Assembly (NCBI GenBank): GCA_017453565.1
Contig: JAFTEQ010000003.1
Location: 21,959-85,958, forward strand
Length of the DNA stretch: 64,000 bases
Direction of reading: 5' to 3'
Source: Bacteroidales bacterium
GTDB taxonomy: Bacteria > Bacteroidota > Bacteroidia > Bacteroidales > UBA932
A program made the position numbers and the translations under genes. Below the pieces are notes generated by a model that was not told the origin of the DNA, ran no database searches, and saw nothing but the letters and a program-made list of their open reading frames with translations. Within the stretch, counting starts at the first letter, position 1. Each line of letters opens with the position of its first letter. This document shows, in pieces, positions 47,529 through 54,904 of this stretch.

Positions 47529-48341
47529 TCAGGCGTTGGGTTTCCGGCCGGTGTAGTGCTCCATTACGGTATAGAGCCCGCAGATATCCCCAAAAATGGG
47601 ATCGAACAGAGGGAAGGGCAGCAGGCCCTGCATCAGGCGGATAAAGTGATAGGTAAAGGGAATGCCGGAGAACTGGCGGTTCCGTTCCACGGCGCGCAGC
47701 ACCTTGCGGGCCACCTTCTCCGGATCCAGGATCTTAAAGAACGAACGGATGCCGGTGAACATGCCCGTATTGATGAAATAGGGGGCAATGGTGGTGACCC
47801 GTACGGGGCTTTTCGAACGCTGCAGTTCGAGTCTCATGGATTCGCTCCATCCGATGGCCGCCCATTTGCTGGCCGCATAGAGCGACATCCTCGGCATGGC
47901 CAGCATCCCGGCCGCCGAGGTGATGTTGCACACGTGGCCTTTTCCGCGCGAAAGCATATCGCGCAATACGCGCAGCGTTACGAACATGGCACCCTTGGTG
48001 TTGATGTCGACCGTGCGGATGATGTCGGCGTCGGTCTGCTCGGCGAAGGGCTTGTTGTTGGTGATGATGCCGGCGCAGTTGATGAGGATGTCCACTTCGC
48101 CGCAGACCTCTTTCGTGGCGACGTAAGCGGCGTCGATGGATGCGGGGTCGGAGATGTCGGCGCGGAAACCGAATACTTTTCCGAACTGGGCGAATTCGGC
48201 CACGGTGGCTTGCACGGCCGTTTCGTTCACATCCCATATGATGAGTGCGGAAGCGCCTTTCTCAAGCGCTTTGCGCCCCATGATCTTGCCTATTCCGGAA
48301 GCTGCTCCGGTAATGAGCACGGTGTTACCGAATAATTTCAT
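47529..48341 (-). CDS. Short-chain dehydrogenase/reductase
   Basis: The protein has 270 residues and a classical SDR fold. The NAD(P) loop is TGAASGIG near 10-17, NCAGIITNNKPF is the NNAG-type block, a Ser sits in ITSAAGML, and the active site is YAASKWA. The C-terminal helix (FIRLMQGLLPFPLFDPIFGDI) is hydrophobic, suggesting membrane association. The start at 48341 is chosen because the longer frame adds a leader without support. The substrate is unknown. It heads a two-gene unit with the aldehyde dehydrogenase. Confidence 0.85.
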   Translation of the reverse strand: MKLFGNTVLITGAASGIGKIMGRKALEKGASALIIWDVNETAVQATVAEFAQFGKVFGFRADISDPASIDAAYVATKEVCGEVDILINCAGIITNNKPFAEQTDADIIRTVDINTKGAMFVTLRVLRDMLSRGKGHVCNITSAAGMLAMPRMSLYAASKWAAIGWSESMRLELQRSKSPVRVTTIAPYFINTGMFTGIRSFFKILDPEKVARKVLRAVERNRQFSGIPFTYHFIRLMQGLLPFPLFDPIFGDICGLYTVMEHYTGRKPNA

Positions 48342-48383
48342 GGCGCGAAGATGCAACCGTTCGCTCCATGGCTGAACTATATT

Positions 48384-48419
48384 GTGGTGAATTGGCTCTT
48401 TTTTGTGGCGAATTCGGCT
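48384..48419 (-). repeat. Imperfect direct repeat upstream of the SDR gene
   Basis: GTGGTGAATTGGCT (48384-48397) and GTGGCGAATTCGGCT (48405-48419) are imperfect copies 21 bp apart, about two helical turns. They sit 43-78 bp upstream of the SDR start and could be an operator. No promoter element is obvious in the same gap. Confidence 0.4.
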
Positions 48420-48423
48420 GCCG

Positions 48424-49701
48424 TCAGAGCAGCAGCGAGCCCAGATGGAAGGCGCAGAAGGCCACGAGCCAGGCCAGCAGGAGGGAGTGCACCACGGTGA
48501 ACAGCGCCCAGCCCCAGCCGATTTCGCGGCGCAGGCAGGCGATGGTGGCGAAACAGGGGAAATAGAGCAGCACGAAAAGCATGAAGGCGAGGGCTACGGC
48601 GGGGTTGAAGCCGCCCGGCTGCCGCAGGGTGGATGCCAGGCCTTCTTCGGTGCCGTCGTTGTAGAGGATGCCCATCGTACTCACGATGGCCTCTTTGGCG
48701 GGCAGGCCGGTGAGGATGCACACGTTCATCTTCCAGTCGAAGCCGAGCGGAGCCATGGCCGGTTCCATCCAATGCCCGATTTCGGCGAGGTACGATTCTT
48801 CCTGTGCGGCGGGGACACCGTCGTGCCGGGGGAAATACTCCAAGGCCCAGATGGCCACCGACGCCGCCACGATGACGGTGGTGATCTTCTGCAGATAGTC
48901 CTGACAGCGGAGCCAGATGTGCCGCCAGAGTTCGCCGCTCCGGGGAAGGCAGAAAGAGGGCAGTTCGAAGACGTCGTCGCTCATCTCCTCGCGGAACCAG
49001 CGCGTGTGCTTCATTATAAAAGCGAACAAGATGGAGAGCAGGATGCCGGTGGCATAGAGACCGATCATCACCAGCGCCTCATGCTGGGGGAAGAAGGCTG
49101 CCACGAGCAGCAGGTAGACGGGCAGGCGGGCCGAGCAGGACATGAAGGGGATCATGAGCATGGTGAGCACCCGGTCCTTGGTATTCTCGATGTCGCGGGC
49201 AGCCATGATGGCCGGCACGTTGCAACCAAAGCCCACCAGCATGGGGATGAAGGAGTTGCCGTGCAGGCCGATGGCGTGCATGAGCTTGTCCATGAGGAAC
49301 GCCGCGCGCGCCATGTAGCCGCTGTCTTCCAGGAGGGACAGGAAAAAGAAGATGATGAAGATGTTGGGTAGGAAGGAGAGCACCGCACCCACGCCCTGGA
49401 TGATGCCGCCGGTGAGCAGGTCGCTCAGCCATCCGGGCGGAAGGATGCGCCCGACCCAGGCAGCGAAGGCCTGCACGCCCGCGTCGATCCAGCCCTGCGG
49501 GTAAGCCCCCAGGGCGAAGGAAGCCTCGAATACCAGGAACAGCACGGCCAGCAGGATGGGGAAGCCCAACCACCGGTTGGTGAGGATGCGGTCGAGCCGG
49601 TAGGCGAAACGGCTTTCTTCGGGCCGGTTGCAGTAGACGCTGCCGGGCGAGAACTTGCAGTGGGCGCAGTCGCCGTTGCAGATATAGACGCGTTGCTTCA
49701 T
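48424..49701 (-). CDS. FeoB-like ferrous iron permease lacking the GTPase domain
   Basis: The protein has 425 residues. The membrane part is FeoB-like: LTNRWLGFPILLAVLFLVF, LLEDSGYMARAAFLMDKLM, PMLVGFGCNVPAIMAARDI, LPAKEAIVSTMGILYN. The N-terminal ~270-residue G-protein domain of FeoB (GNPNSGKT, NKxD) is absent, and no free G domain is nearby. Instead the protein starts with a four-Cys cluster, C8-x3-C12-x2-C15-x8-C24, which may bind iron or an Fe-S cluster. The start at 49701 lies 9 bases after a TAACTTTG element. A divergent hemerythrin-LuxR gene is 92 bases away. Substrate is inferred from the fold. Confidence 0.78.
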   Translation of the reverse strand: MKQRVYICNGDCAHCKFSPGSVYCNRPEESRFAYRLDRILTNRWLGFPILLAVLFLVFEASFALGAYPQGWIDAGVQAFAAWVGRILPPGWLSDLLTGGIIQGVGAVLSFLPNIFIIFFFLSLLEDSGYMARAAFLMDKLMHAIGLHGNSFIPMLVGFGCNVPAIMAARDIENTKDRVLTMLMIPFMSCSARLPVYLLLVAAFFPQHEALVMIGLYATGILLSILFAFIMKHTRWFREEMSDDVFELPSFCLPRSGELWRHIWLRCQDYLQKITTVIVAASVAIWALEYFPRHDGVPAAQEESYLAEIGHWMEPAMAPLGFDWKMNVCILTGLPAKEAIVSTMGILYNDGTEEGLASTLRQPGGFNPAVALAFMLFVLLYFPCFATIACLRREIGWGWALFTVVHSLLLAWLVAFCAFHLGSLLL

Positions 49702-49710
49702 TTCCGGCTG

Positions 49711-49718
49711 CAAAGTTA
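49711..49718 (-). promoter_or_regulatory. -7 element TAACTTTG for the FeoB-like gene
   Basis: It reads from CAAAGTTA; it rules out a longer TTG start inside it. Confidence 0.6.
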
Positions 49719-49781
49719 CCCACCGTGCCGCTTCCGGTCAATCCTTATTATTTGGTATTTATTTAAATGGTCAAGATTTCG

Positions 49782-49789
49782 TATCTTTG
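49782..49789 (+). promoter_or_regulatory. -7 element TATCTTTG for the hemerythrin-LuxR gene
   Basis: It ends 4 bases before the GTG start, so the message is predicted to be leaderless. Confidence 0.6.
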
Positions 49790-49793
49790 CCTT

Positions 49794-50738
49794 GTGAAGC
49801 TTTTCAAAGACAATATGAAGATGGCCGGCCTCGTGGAGGCCAACTATCACCTGCTGGCGGTCCTGTCGCGCCTGGGCATCGAAGGGGCTTTCGGGGAGCA
49901 GACCGTACGTGAGGTATGCGCCAAGAACCGGCTCGACGCCGATACCTTCCTGCTCATCTGCAACGTCTACACCTTCCACGACTATCGCCCGGGCGAAGAC
50001 CTCCTGCGGGCAGGCCGCGTCGACGACATCCTGCGCTACCTGCATCAGTCGCACGACTACTACCTCAACCAGGCCCTGGTGCTGCTGGCTTCCTCGCTCG
50101 AAGCCCTCATCGCGCCCTGTCCGCCCGCCCGGCAGAAGGCGGTGTGGAAGTTCTTCTCGGACTACAAGGCCGAACTCGAGAAGCACTTCGAGTACGAGGA
50201 AGGGGCCGTGATCCCTTACATCCAGTCGCTGTTGCTGGGGAAACGTCATCCCGACTATTCCATCGACCGTTTCGAGGAGAACCACACCAACATCGACGAC
50301 AAGCTCTCCGACCTCAAGAACCTGATTATGAAGTCGCTCCCGCCCGAGTGCGATCCGCATCGGCGCACGCAGCTGCTCACCTATATCTTTACCCTGCAGC
50401 GCGACCTCGACCGGCACACCTGCATCGAGGACGACATCCTGGTGCCCATGGTGCGCCTGCTGGAAGATCCGCACCGGCATCTTTCGCCGGGTGCCGCGGT
50501 CCGTCCGCAGGAGGGGGAAGAGCGCGACGAGCTGTCCGACCGGGAAAAGGAGATCCTGGTGAGCGTGGCGAGCGGTCTGCTCAACAAGGAGATCGCCGAC
50601 CTGCATCACATCTCCATCAATACGGTCATCACGCACCGCAAGAACATTACCCGCAAGACGGGCATCAAGACGGTGGCGGGCCTCACGGCCTATGCCATCC
50701 TCAACAACCTCATCGACATCAACGCCGCCATCCAATGA
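49794..50738 (+). CDS. LuxR-type regulator with N-terminal hemerythrin-like domain
   Basis: The protein has 314 residues from GTG 49794; the start is set by the promoter at 49782-49789 and the conserved KLFKDNMKMA opening. Residues ~75-220 are helical, with His/Glu ligands spaced as in hemerythrin: LHQSHDYYLN, KHFEYEEGAVIPY, ENHTNID, DLDRHTCIEDD. These could hold a diiron centre sensing iron, oxygen or NO. The C-terminal ~65 residues are a LuxR HTH (ELSDREKEILVSVASGLLNK, then HHISINTVITHRKNI). It is divergent from the FeoB-like gene and overlaps queH by 4 bases. Its targets are unknown. Confidence 0.8.
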   Translation: MKLFKDNMKMAGLVEANYHLLAVLSRLGIEGAFGEQTVREVCAKNRLDADTFLLICNVYTFHDYRPGEDLLRAGRVDDILRYLHQSHDYYLNQALVLLASSLEALIAPCPPARQKAVWKFFSDYKAELEKHFEYEEGAVIPYIQSLLLGKRHPDYSIDRFEENHTNIDDKLSDLKNLIMKSLPPECDPHRRTQLLTYIFTLQRDLDRHTCIEDDILVPMVRLLEDPHRHLSPGAAVRPQEGEERDELSDREKEILVSVASGLLNKEIADLHHISINTVITHRKNITRKTGIKTVAGLTAYAILNNLIDINAAIQ

Positions 50739-51301
50739 ACCGGATCCTGCTGCACGCCTGCTGCGCGCCCTGTTCCGGGGCGGTCGTAGAATGGATGGTG
50801 GCCGAAGGCCTATCCCCCACACTCTTCTTCAGCAACGCCAACATTGTTCCCGAAGAGGAGTATGCCCTGCGCCGTTCGGAGCTGCTGCGTTATGCGGAGC
50901 GGTTCGGCCTGGAGGTGGTGGACGATGTTTGGGACCATCCCGCCTGGCTGCAGGCCGTGTCGGGATTGGAGAACGAGCCGGAACGGGGTGCGCGCTGCCT
51001 GCAGTGCTTCCGCTTCCGCCTCTTCCGGGCGGCCCGCTATGCCGCGGAGCACGGCTTCGACACCCTTGCCACCACCCTCGCCTCGTCGCGCTGGAAGAGT
51101 CTGGAGCAGGTGGACGAGGCCGGGCGCGATGCCTGCGCGGCGGTGCAGGGCGTGCAGTGGTGGGGAAAGAACTGGCGCAAGGGCGGCCTGCAGCAGCGCC
51201 GGGGTGAGATTATCCGCGAGCAGGGTTTCTACAACCAGGATTACTGCGGCTGCGAGTTTTCTTTACGAAAGAGCCATGAACAACACGGAGATAGAGCGTA
51301 A
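50735..51301 (+). CDS. queH: Epoxyqueuosine reductase QueH
   Basis: The protein has 188 residues. The Cys pair region LLHACCAPC (5-13), a CLQCFRFRL block near 88-96, and the late NQDYCGCEFS motif supply the Cys residues that hold the metal centre in this family. QueH performs the last step of queuosine synthesis, reducing epoxyqueuosine in tRNA, as a substitute for QueG. Its ATG overlaps the regulator's stop (ATGA), and it overlaps the CYTH gene by 26 bases. Confidence 0.9.
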   Translation: MNRILLHACCAPCSGAVVEWMVAEGLSPTLFFSNANIVPEEEYALRRSELLRYAERFGLEVVDDVWDHPAWLQAVSGLENEPERGARCLQCFRFRLFRAARYAAEHGFDTLATTLASSRWKSLEQVDEAGRDACAAVQGVQWWGKNWRKGGLQQRRGEIIREQGFYNQDYCGCEFSLRKSHEQHGDRA

Positions 51302-51773
51302 ATTTCTGGTGCAGGGCGACTTCCGTCCCTTCGTGCGGGAGAGCGTCCCCATGGAGCAGGGTTATCTCTGCCCCATCTCGGGGCGGACGGTACGGGTACG
51401 CCGCGCCGGCGACCGGGGCTGGATCACCGTAAAGGGACCCGCGCCCGAAGGGTCCATCGCCCGTTTTGAATGGGAGAAGGAAATCGGGGCCGCCGATGCG
51501 GAGCAACTCCTTGCGCTCTGTGGCAGCGAACGCATCGTGAAGACCCGCCATCTGGTGCCCGCCGGCGACGGGGTGCATACCTGGGAGGTAGACGAGTTCC
51601 ATGGCCTCAACGAGGGCCTGGTCGTAGCCGAGATCGAGCTGCGCAGCGAAGACGACGCGTTCCCGAGTCCCGCCTGGCTGGGCCGGGAGGTGACTGGCGA
51701 GCGGCGCTACCACAATTCGGTGCTCCTGCGCTGCCCCTACAAAGACTGGGAAGACAAAGACAAACAGATATGA
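51276..51773 (+). CDS. CYTH-domain protein (triphosphate tunnel enzyme)
   Basis: The protein has 165 residues. The N-terminal ExExK signature is present as E5-I-E7-R-K9 in TEIERKFLV, and RVRRAGDRGWITVKG and FEWEKEI supply further charged tunnel residues. Family members hydrolyse inorganic triphosphate or, rarely, cyclise ATP. The sequence does not decide. It overlaps queH by 26 bases and galE by 4 bases, so translation of the chain is coupled. Confidence 0.85.
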   Translation: MNNTEIERKFLVQGDFRPFVRESVPMEQGYLCPISGRTVRVRRAGDRGWITVKGPAPEGSIARFEWEKEIGAADAEQLLALCGSERIVKTRHLVPAGDGVHTWEVDEFHGLNEGLVVAEIELRSEDDAFPSPAWLGREVTGERRYHNSVLLRCPYKDWEDKDKQI

Positions 51774-52792
51774 GCAAGACAGTACTCGTTTCCGGCGGTG
51801 CCGGATTCATAGGCAGCCACGTGACGGTGGAACTCGCGCAGGCGGGTTACGACGTGGTGATTGCCGATGACTTTTCCAATTGCGACGAAACCAACTACAA
51901 GGGTGTCTGCGCCATCCTGGGGCGGGAAATGCCCCTGGTGACGATGGATTTCTGCGACGCCGTGGCCGTGGAGCGCCTGTTCGGGCAGTGGCACATCGAC
52001 GCGGTCATTCATTTCGCTGCCTTCAAGGCGGTGGGCGAGTCGGTGCAGGAGCCGCTCAAGTACTACCGCAACAACCTCCTGTCGTTCCTCAATGTGCTGG
52101 AGGCGGCGAAAAGGCAGGGCGGCTGCAACGTGCTTTTCTCCTCGTCGGCCACCGTCTACGGCGAGCCCGAGGAACTGCCCGTGACCGAGCGCTCCCCGCG
52201 CCAGCCCGCCACCTCGCCCTACGGCAACACCAAGCAGATGTGCGAGGACTTCCTTCGCGATGCGGTGGGGGCCTATCCGGGCATCCGGGGCGTAGCGCTA
52301 CGCTACTTCAACCCCATCGGCGCCCATCCCAGCGCCCTCATCGGTGAGTTGCCGCGCGGGGTGCCCAACAACCTCGTGCCCTTCATCACCCAGACCGCCA
52401 TCGGCAAGCGCGAATGCCTGAGCGTGTTCGGGAACGATTACCCAACGCCCGACGGAACCTGCCAGCGCGACTACATCGACATCGTGGACCTCGCCCGCGC
52501 CCACGTCTGCGCCGTGGCCCGTATGCTCGACGGCCGCATGAAAGCGGGTTACGAGGTGTTCAACGTGGGCACCGGCCGTCCTGTCTCGGTACTGGAACTG
52601 GTGACGGCCTTCGAAAAGGTGAACGGGGTGAAACTCAACTGGAAATACGCTCCGCGCAGGGCGGGTGACGTGACCGCCATTTGGGCCGACCCCTCGCTGG
52701 CGAACAAGGAACTGGGATGGAGGGCGGAACGCAGCGTGGAGGAGACGCTCGCCGCCGCCTGGGCCTGGGAAAAACGCCTCGCCGGCAAGTAA
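51770..52792 (+). CDS. galE: UDP-glucose 4-epimerase
   Basis: The protein has 340 residues. The NAD fold is VSGGAGFIGSHVTVELAQAG (7-26), the catalytic Ser is in LFSSSATVYGEP and the Tyr/Lys pair in SPYGNTKQMCE. The block RYFNPIGAHPSALIGELP and a C-terminal GTGRPVSVLELV match GalE. It interconverts UDP-glucose and UDP-galactose for galactose use and glycan synthesis. The start overlaps the CYTH stop (ATGA). Confidence 0.92.
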   Translation: MSKTVLVSGGAGFIGSHVTVELAQAGYDVVIADDFSNCDETNYKGVCAILGREMPLVTMDFCDAVAVERLFGQWHIDAVIHFAAFKAVGESVQEPLKYYRNNLLSFLNVLEAAKRQGGCNVLFSSSATVYGEPEELPVTERSPRQPATSPYGNTKQMCEDFLRDAVGAYPGIRGVALRYFNPIGAHPSALIGELPRGVPNNLVPFITQTAIGKRECLSVFGNDYPTPDGTCQRDYIDIVDLARAHVCAVARMLDGRMKAGYEVFNVGTGRPVSVLELVTAFEKVNGVKLNWKYAPRRAGDVTAIWADPSLANKELGWRAERSVEETLAAAWAWEKRLAGK

Positions 52793-52793
52793 G

Positions 52794-53285
52794 ATGTATG
52801 TAGGCCTCATTTCCGACACGCACGGGGTGTTCGATGACGCCTTCCGGCGTTTCTTCGACCCGGTCGATCAACTCTGGCACGCGGGTGACTGGGGCGGCGA
52901 CCTGGCGTTCACCCGGAAGATATCGGACTTCAAGCCCGTGGTGGGCGTGTACGGCAACTGCGACGGCCAGGACATTCGCTTCGACTATCCGCTCTATCAG
53001 TCTTTTGAATGCGGCGGGATGCGGGTACTGCTCACGCACATCGGCGGTTACCCGGGGCATTACGCCCCCGGAGTGCGCAGCCTGATTACAGATTGTCAGC
53101 CGCAGCTCTTCGTGTGCGGCCACTCCCATATTCTGAAAGTGATGTATGATAATCAGTTTCAGATGCTTACCATGAATCCCGGTGCGGCCGGCCTTCAGGG
53201 TTGGCAGCTGGTGCGTACGGCGCTTCGTTTCAAAGTGGAAGACGGTGCTGTGAGCGCCCTGGAGGTGTTTGAACTGCCCCGATAG
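52794..53285 (+). CDS. YfcE/MJ0936-type metallophosphoesterase
   Basis: The protein has 163 residues, a small calcineurin-like enzyme. Metal ligands are in ISDTHG (6-11), HAGDWGG (near 29-35), VYGNCDGQD (near 52-60), THIGGYPGHY (near 75-84) and CGHSHILK (near 104-111). YfcE-type enzymes hydrolyse phosphodiesters in vitro; the natural substrate is unknown. It follows galE by 1 base and ends the run that starts at the hemerythrin-LuxR gene. It is unrelated at close range to the exported phosphoesterases further on. Confidence 0.85.
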   Translation: MYVGLISDTHGVFDDAFRRFFDPVDQLWHAGDWGGDLAFTRKISDFKPVVGVYGNCDGQDIRFDYPLYQSFECGGMRVLLTHIGGYPGHYAPGVRSLITDCQPQLFVCGHSHILKVMYDNQFQMLTMNPGAAGLQGWQLVRTALRFKVEDGAVSALEVFELPR

Positions 53286-53327
53286 CAATTATTAAATTTT
53301 TTTATTGCTTTTTATCATTTTATTCCT

Positions 53328-53335
53328 CACCTTTG
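53328..53335 (+). promoter_or_regulatory. -7-like element CACCTTTG
   Basis: It differs from the consensus at the first base and lies in a very AT-rich stretch 30 bases before the small lipoprotein gene. Confidence 0.35.
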
Positions 53336-53365
53336 TGAAAAGTTAACTTTTAAATTCGTGTTACT

Positions 53366-53599
53366 ATGAAGAAGATTATGTCTATTGCTGCCGTGGCCGC
53401 CATGATGGTTCTGGCCTGCGCATGTGGAAACAATGCCTCCAAGAAGGCTGCGAAGGAAGGCGAGAAGGCCCAGTGCGAGGCTTGCCAGAAGAGTGCCGGT
53501 GACGAGGTGAAGGAAGCCGCTCAGGAGGCTGCCAAGAATGTTGCCATCGAGGCCATCAACGAGGGTGCCTCCAAGGCCAGCGAAGCCATCAAGAAGTAA
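53366..53599 (+). CDS. Small Ala/Lys/Glu-rich lipoprotein
   Basis: The protein has 77 residues. The lipobox is in MMVLACACGNN (Cys near 18 or 20), followed by an amphipathic, alternating Lys/Glu/Ala helix (KKAAKEGEKAQCEACQKSA, then EEAAQEAAKNVAIEAIN-like repeats). Two further Cys residues (CEAC) lie near 33-36. It resembles small envelope lipoproteins such as entericidins only in size and composition. It stands alone, with a strong terminator. Confidence 0.65.
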   Translation: MKKIMSIAAVAAMMVLACACGNNASKKAAKEGEKAQCEACQKSAGDEVKEAAQEAAKNVAIEAINEGASKASEAIKK

Positions 53600-53620
53600 T
53601 TCCTGACAGCTCCCCCAAAA

Positions 53621-53655
53621 TAGAGGATGACCGCTTTCGGTCATCCTCTATTTTT
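53621..53655 (+). terminator. Strong rho-independent terminator
   Basis: TAGAGGATGACCG (53621-53633) pairs perfectly with CGGTCATCCTCTA (53638-53650) around CTTT, then TTTTT. Confidence 0.92.
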
Positions 53656-53701
53656 ATGCAACTATCCGGAAAGGCGGCGGCGCGCCGGCAAGAGAGGCAG
53701 C

Positions 53702-54889
53702 CTACCAGCGGAAGGACCGGTCGGATCCGGCGCCAATCCGGGTGAACTCGATGGTCTTTTTGGTGAAGGTCACCACGTCGAAACTCACCTCGTTGATCGT
53801 CCCCTGGGTCATGATGGGACAGACGCCGGGAAGGGGGAAGGGCCGGCCCTCGGCATCACGGGTCCGGAGCGGGGCTTTCCACGCGTCACGGTTCGTCCAG
53901 ATCAGCAGCACTTCGTCTTCTCCGATCTTGCTCCCGCTGGGGCACTCTGCCACTTCATAACGGCGGCCATGTCCGCAACGGATTCTGAACGCGGCGTCTG
54001 CGTGCTGGTGCCCCGAGATAAGCACCACGCGCCGCTTGTGGGCCTGGCGGTATTCCGCCACGCAGCGGATCATGGGTTCATAGAGAGAATCTTCCTTGAT
54101 TCCCAGGCGATAGTGGCCGATCATATGCGAGAGCACCACGATATCGTAGCCCCGGGGAGCCGTTTCCATGGCCTTCCTTAGGAACGGGAGCTGATCTTCC
54201 ACTACACGGCGGGTGGGCATGGTATTGTCGGGCCGAGGCTTGCTTTCGAGCGTATTGCGGGTGGTGTGGCCTCCGTCAATGGTTTCTATGACCACGAAGC
54301 GGATCTTGCCCTTCGTGTCATCCATCCAATAATGCATCCTGGCCCAGGCCAGGAGTTCCGTGCGGTCATGCTCAGAAAGTCCCTCCATGGCGCGATAACG
54401 GGCAATCAGTTCTTCGTCGTAGACAGGTCTCCCCGTCATCTTGCCCACGGTGAGCTCGTAACACTGCACGTCCGGAATCAAGGCTACATCTTCCGCAATC
54501 TTGTATTTGTTGACGGCGCTGGAGTTGCAGTCGTGGTTGCCTTGTACCCAGACCAGGCCGGGGCCGAAAGCGGAGTGCAACTCATCGAAGTAACTGCCCA
54601 GCTTGTGCGCAGCCGCTTCCTTGTTGGGCGCCCAGTCGAAACAGTCGCCGCCGAACACCGCCCAATTGATCCCGGCGTGCTGCTTGATGTAGGACATCAC
54701 GGCCGTAGAGTGGTGGATGTTGCGCTCCTGGTGATAGTCGGTAATGAAAAGGAAATGCTTGCCCTTGGGAATACTGCTGATCCGGGAAGGCAGATAGCCA
54801 CTTTCCGTGAAATAGGCGGGCACTTCCTGAGCGCTCAGCGCAAGGGTCAGGCTCAGCGCCGCCGAGAGGAGGGTCATCAGTCTTTTCAT
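53702..54889 (-). CDS. Exported metallophosphoesterase, paralog 1
   Basis: The protein has 395 residues with a signal peptide ending near LALSAQ. Calcineurin-like metal ligands appear in order: FITDYHQER (near 47-55), FGGDCFDW (near 78-85), QGNHDCNSS (near 115-123), LSHMIGHY (near 251-258) and ISGHQHADAA (near 291-300). Two related genes follow at 56335 and 57520. This copy is the most different, with an insertion near 205-225 and a different C-terminal third. The substrate is unknown, probably an extracytoplasmic phosphate ester. It lies 15 bases downstream of radA in the same direction. Confidence 0.8.
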   Translation of the reverse strand: MKRLMTLLSAALSLTLALSAQEVPAYFTESGYLPSRISSIPKGKHFLFITDYHQERNIHHSTAVMSYIKQHAGINWAVFGGDCFDWAPNKEAAAHKLGSYFDELHSAFGPGLVWVQGNHDCNSSAVNKYKIAEDVALIPDVQCYELTVGKMTGRPVYDEELIARYRAMEGLSEHDRTELLAWARMHYWMDDTKGKIRFVVIETIDGGHTTRNTLESKPRPDNTMPTRRVVEDQLPFLRKAMETAPRGYDIVVLSHMIGHYRLGIKEDSLYEPMIRCVAEYRQAHKRRVVLISGHQHADAAFRIRCGHGRRYEVAECPSGSKIGEDEVLLIWTNRDAWKAPLRTRDAEGRPFPLPGVCPIMTQGTINEVSFDVVTFTKKTIEFTRIGAGSDRSFRW

Positions 54890-54904
54890 ATCGTTGGATG
54901 TAGA

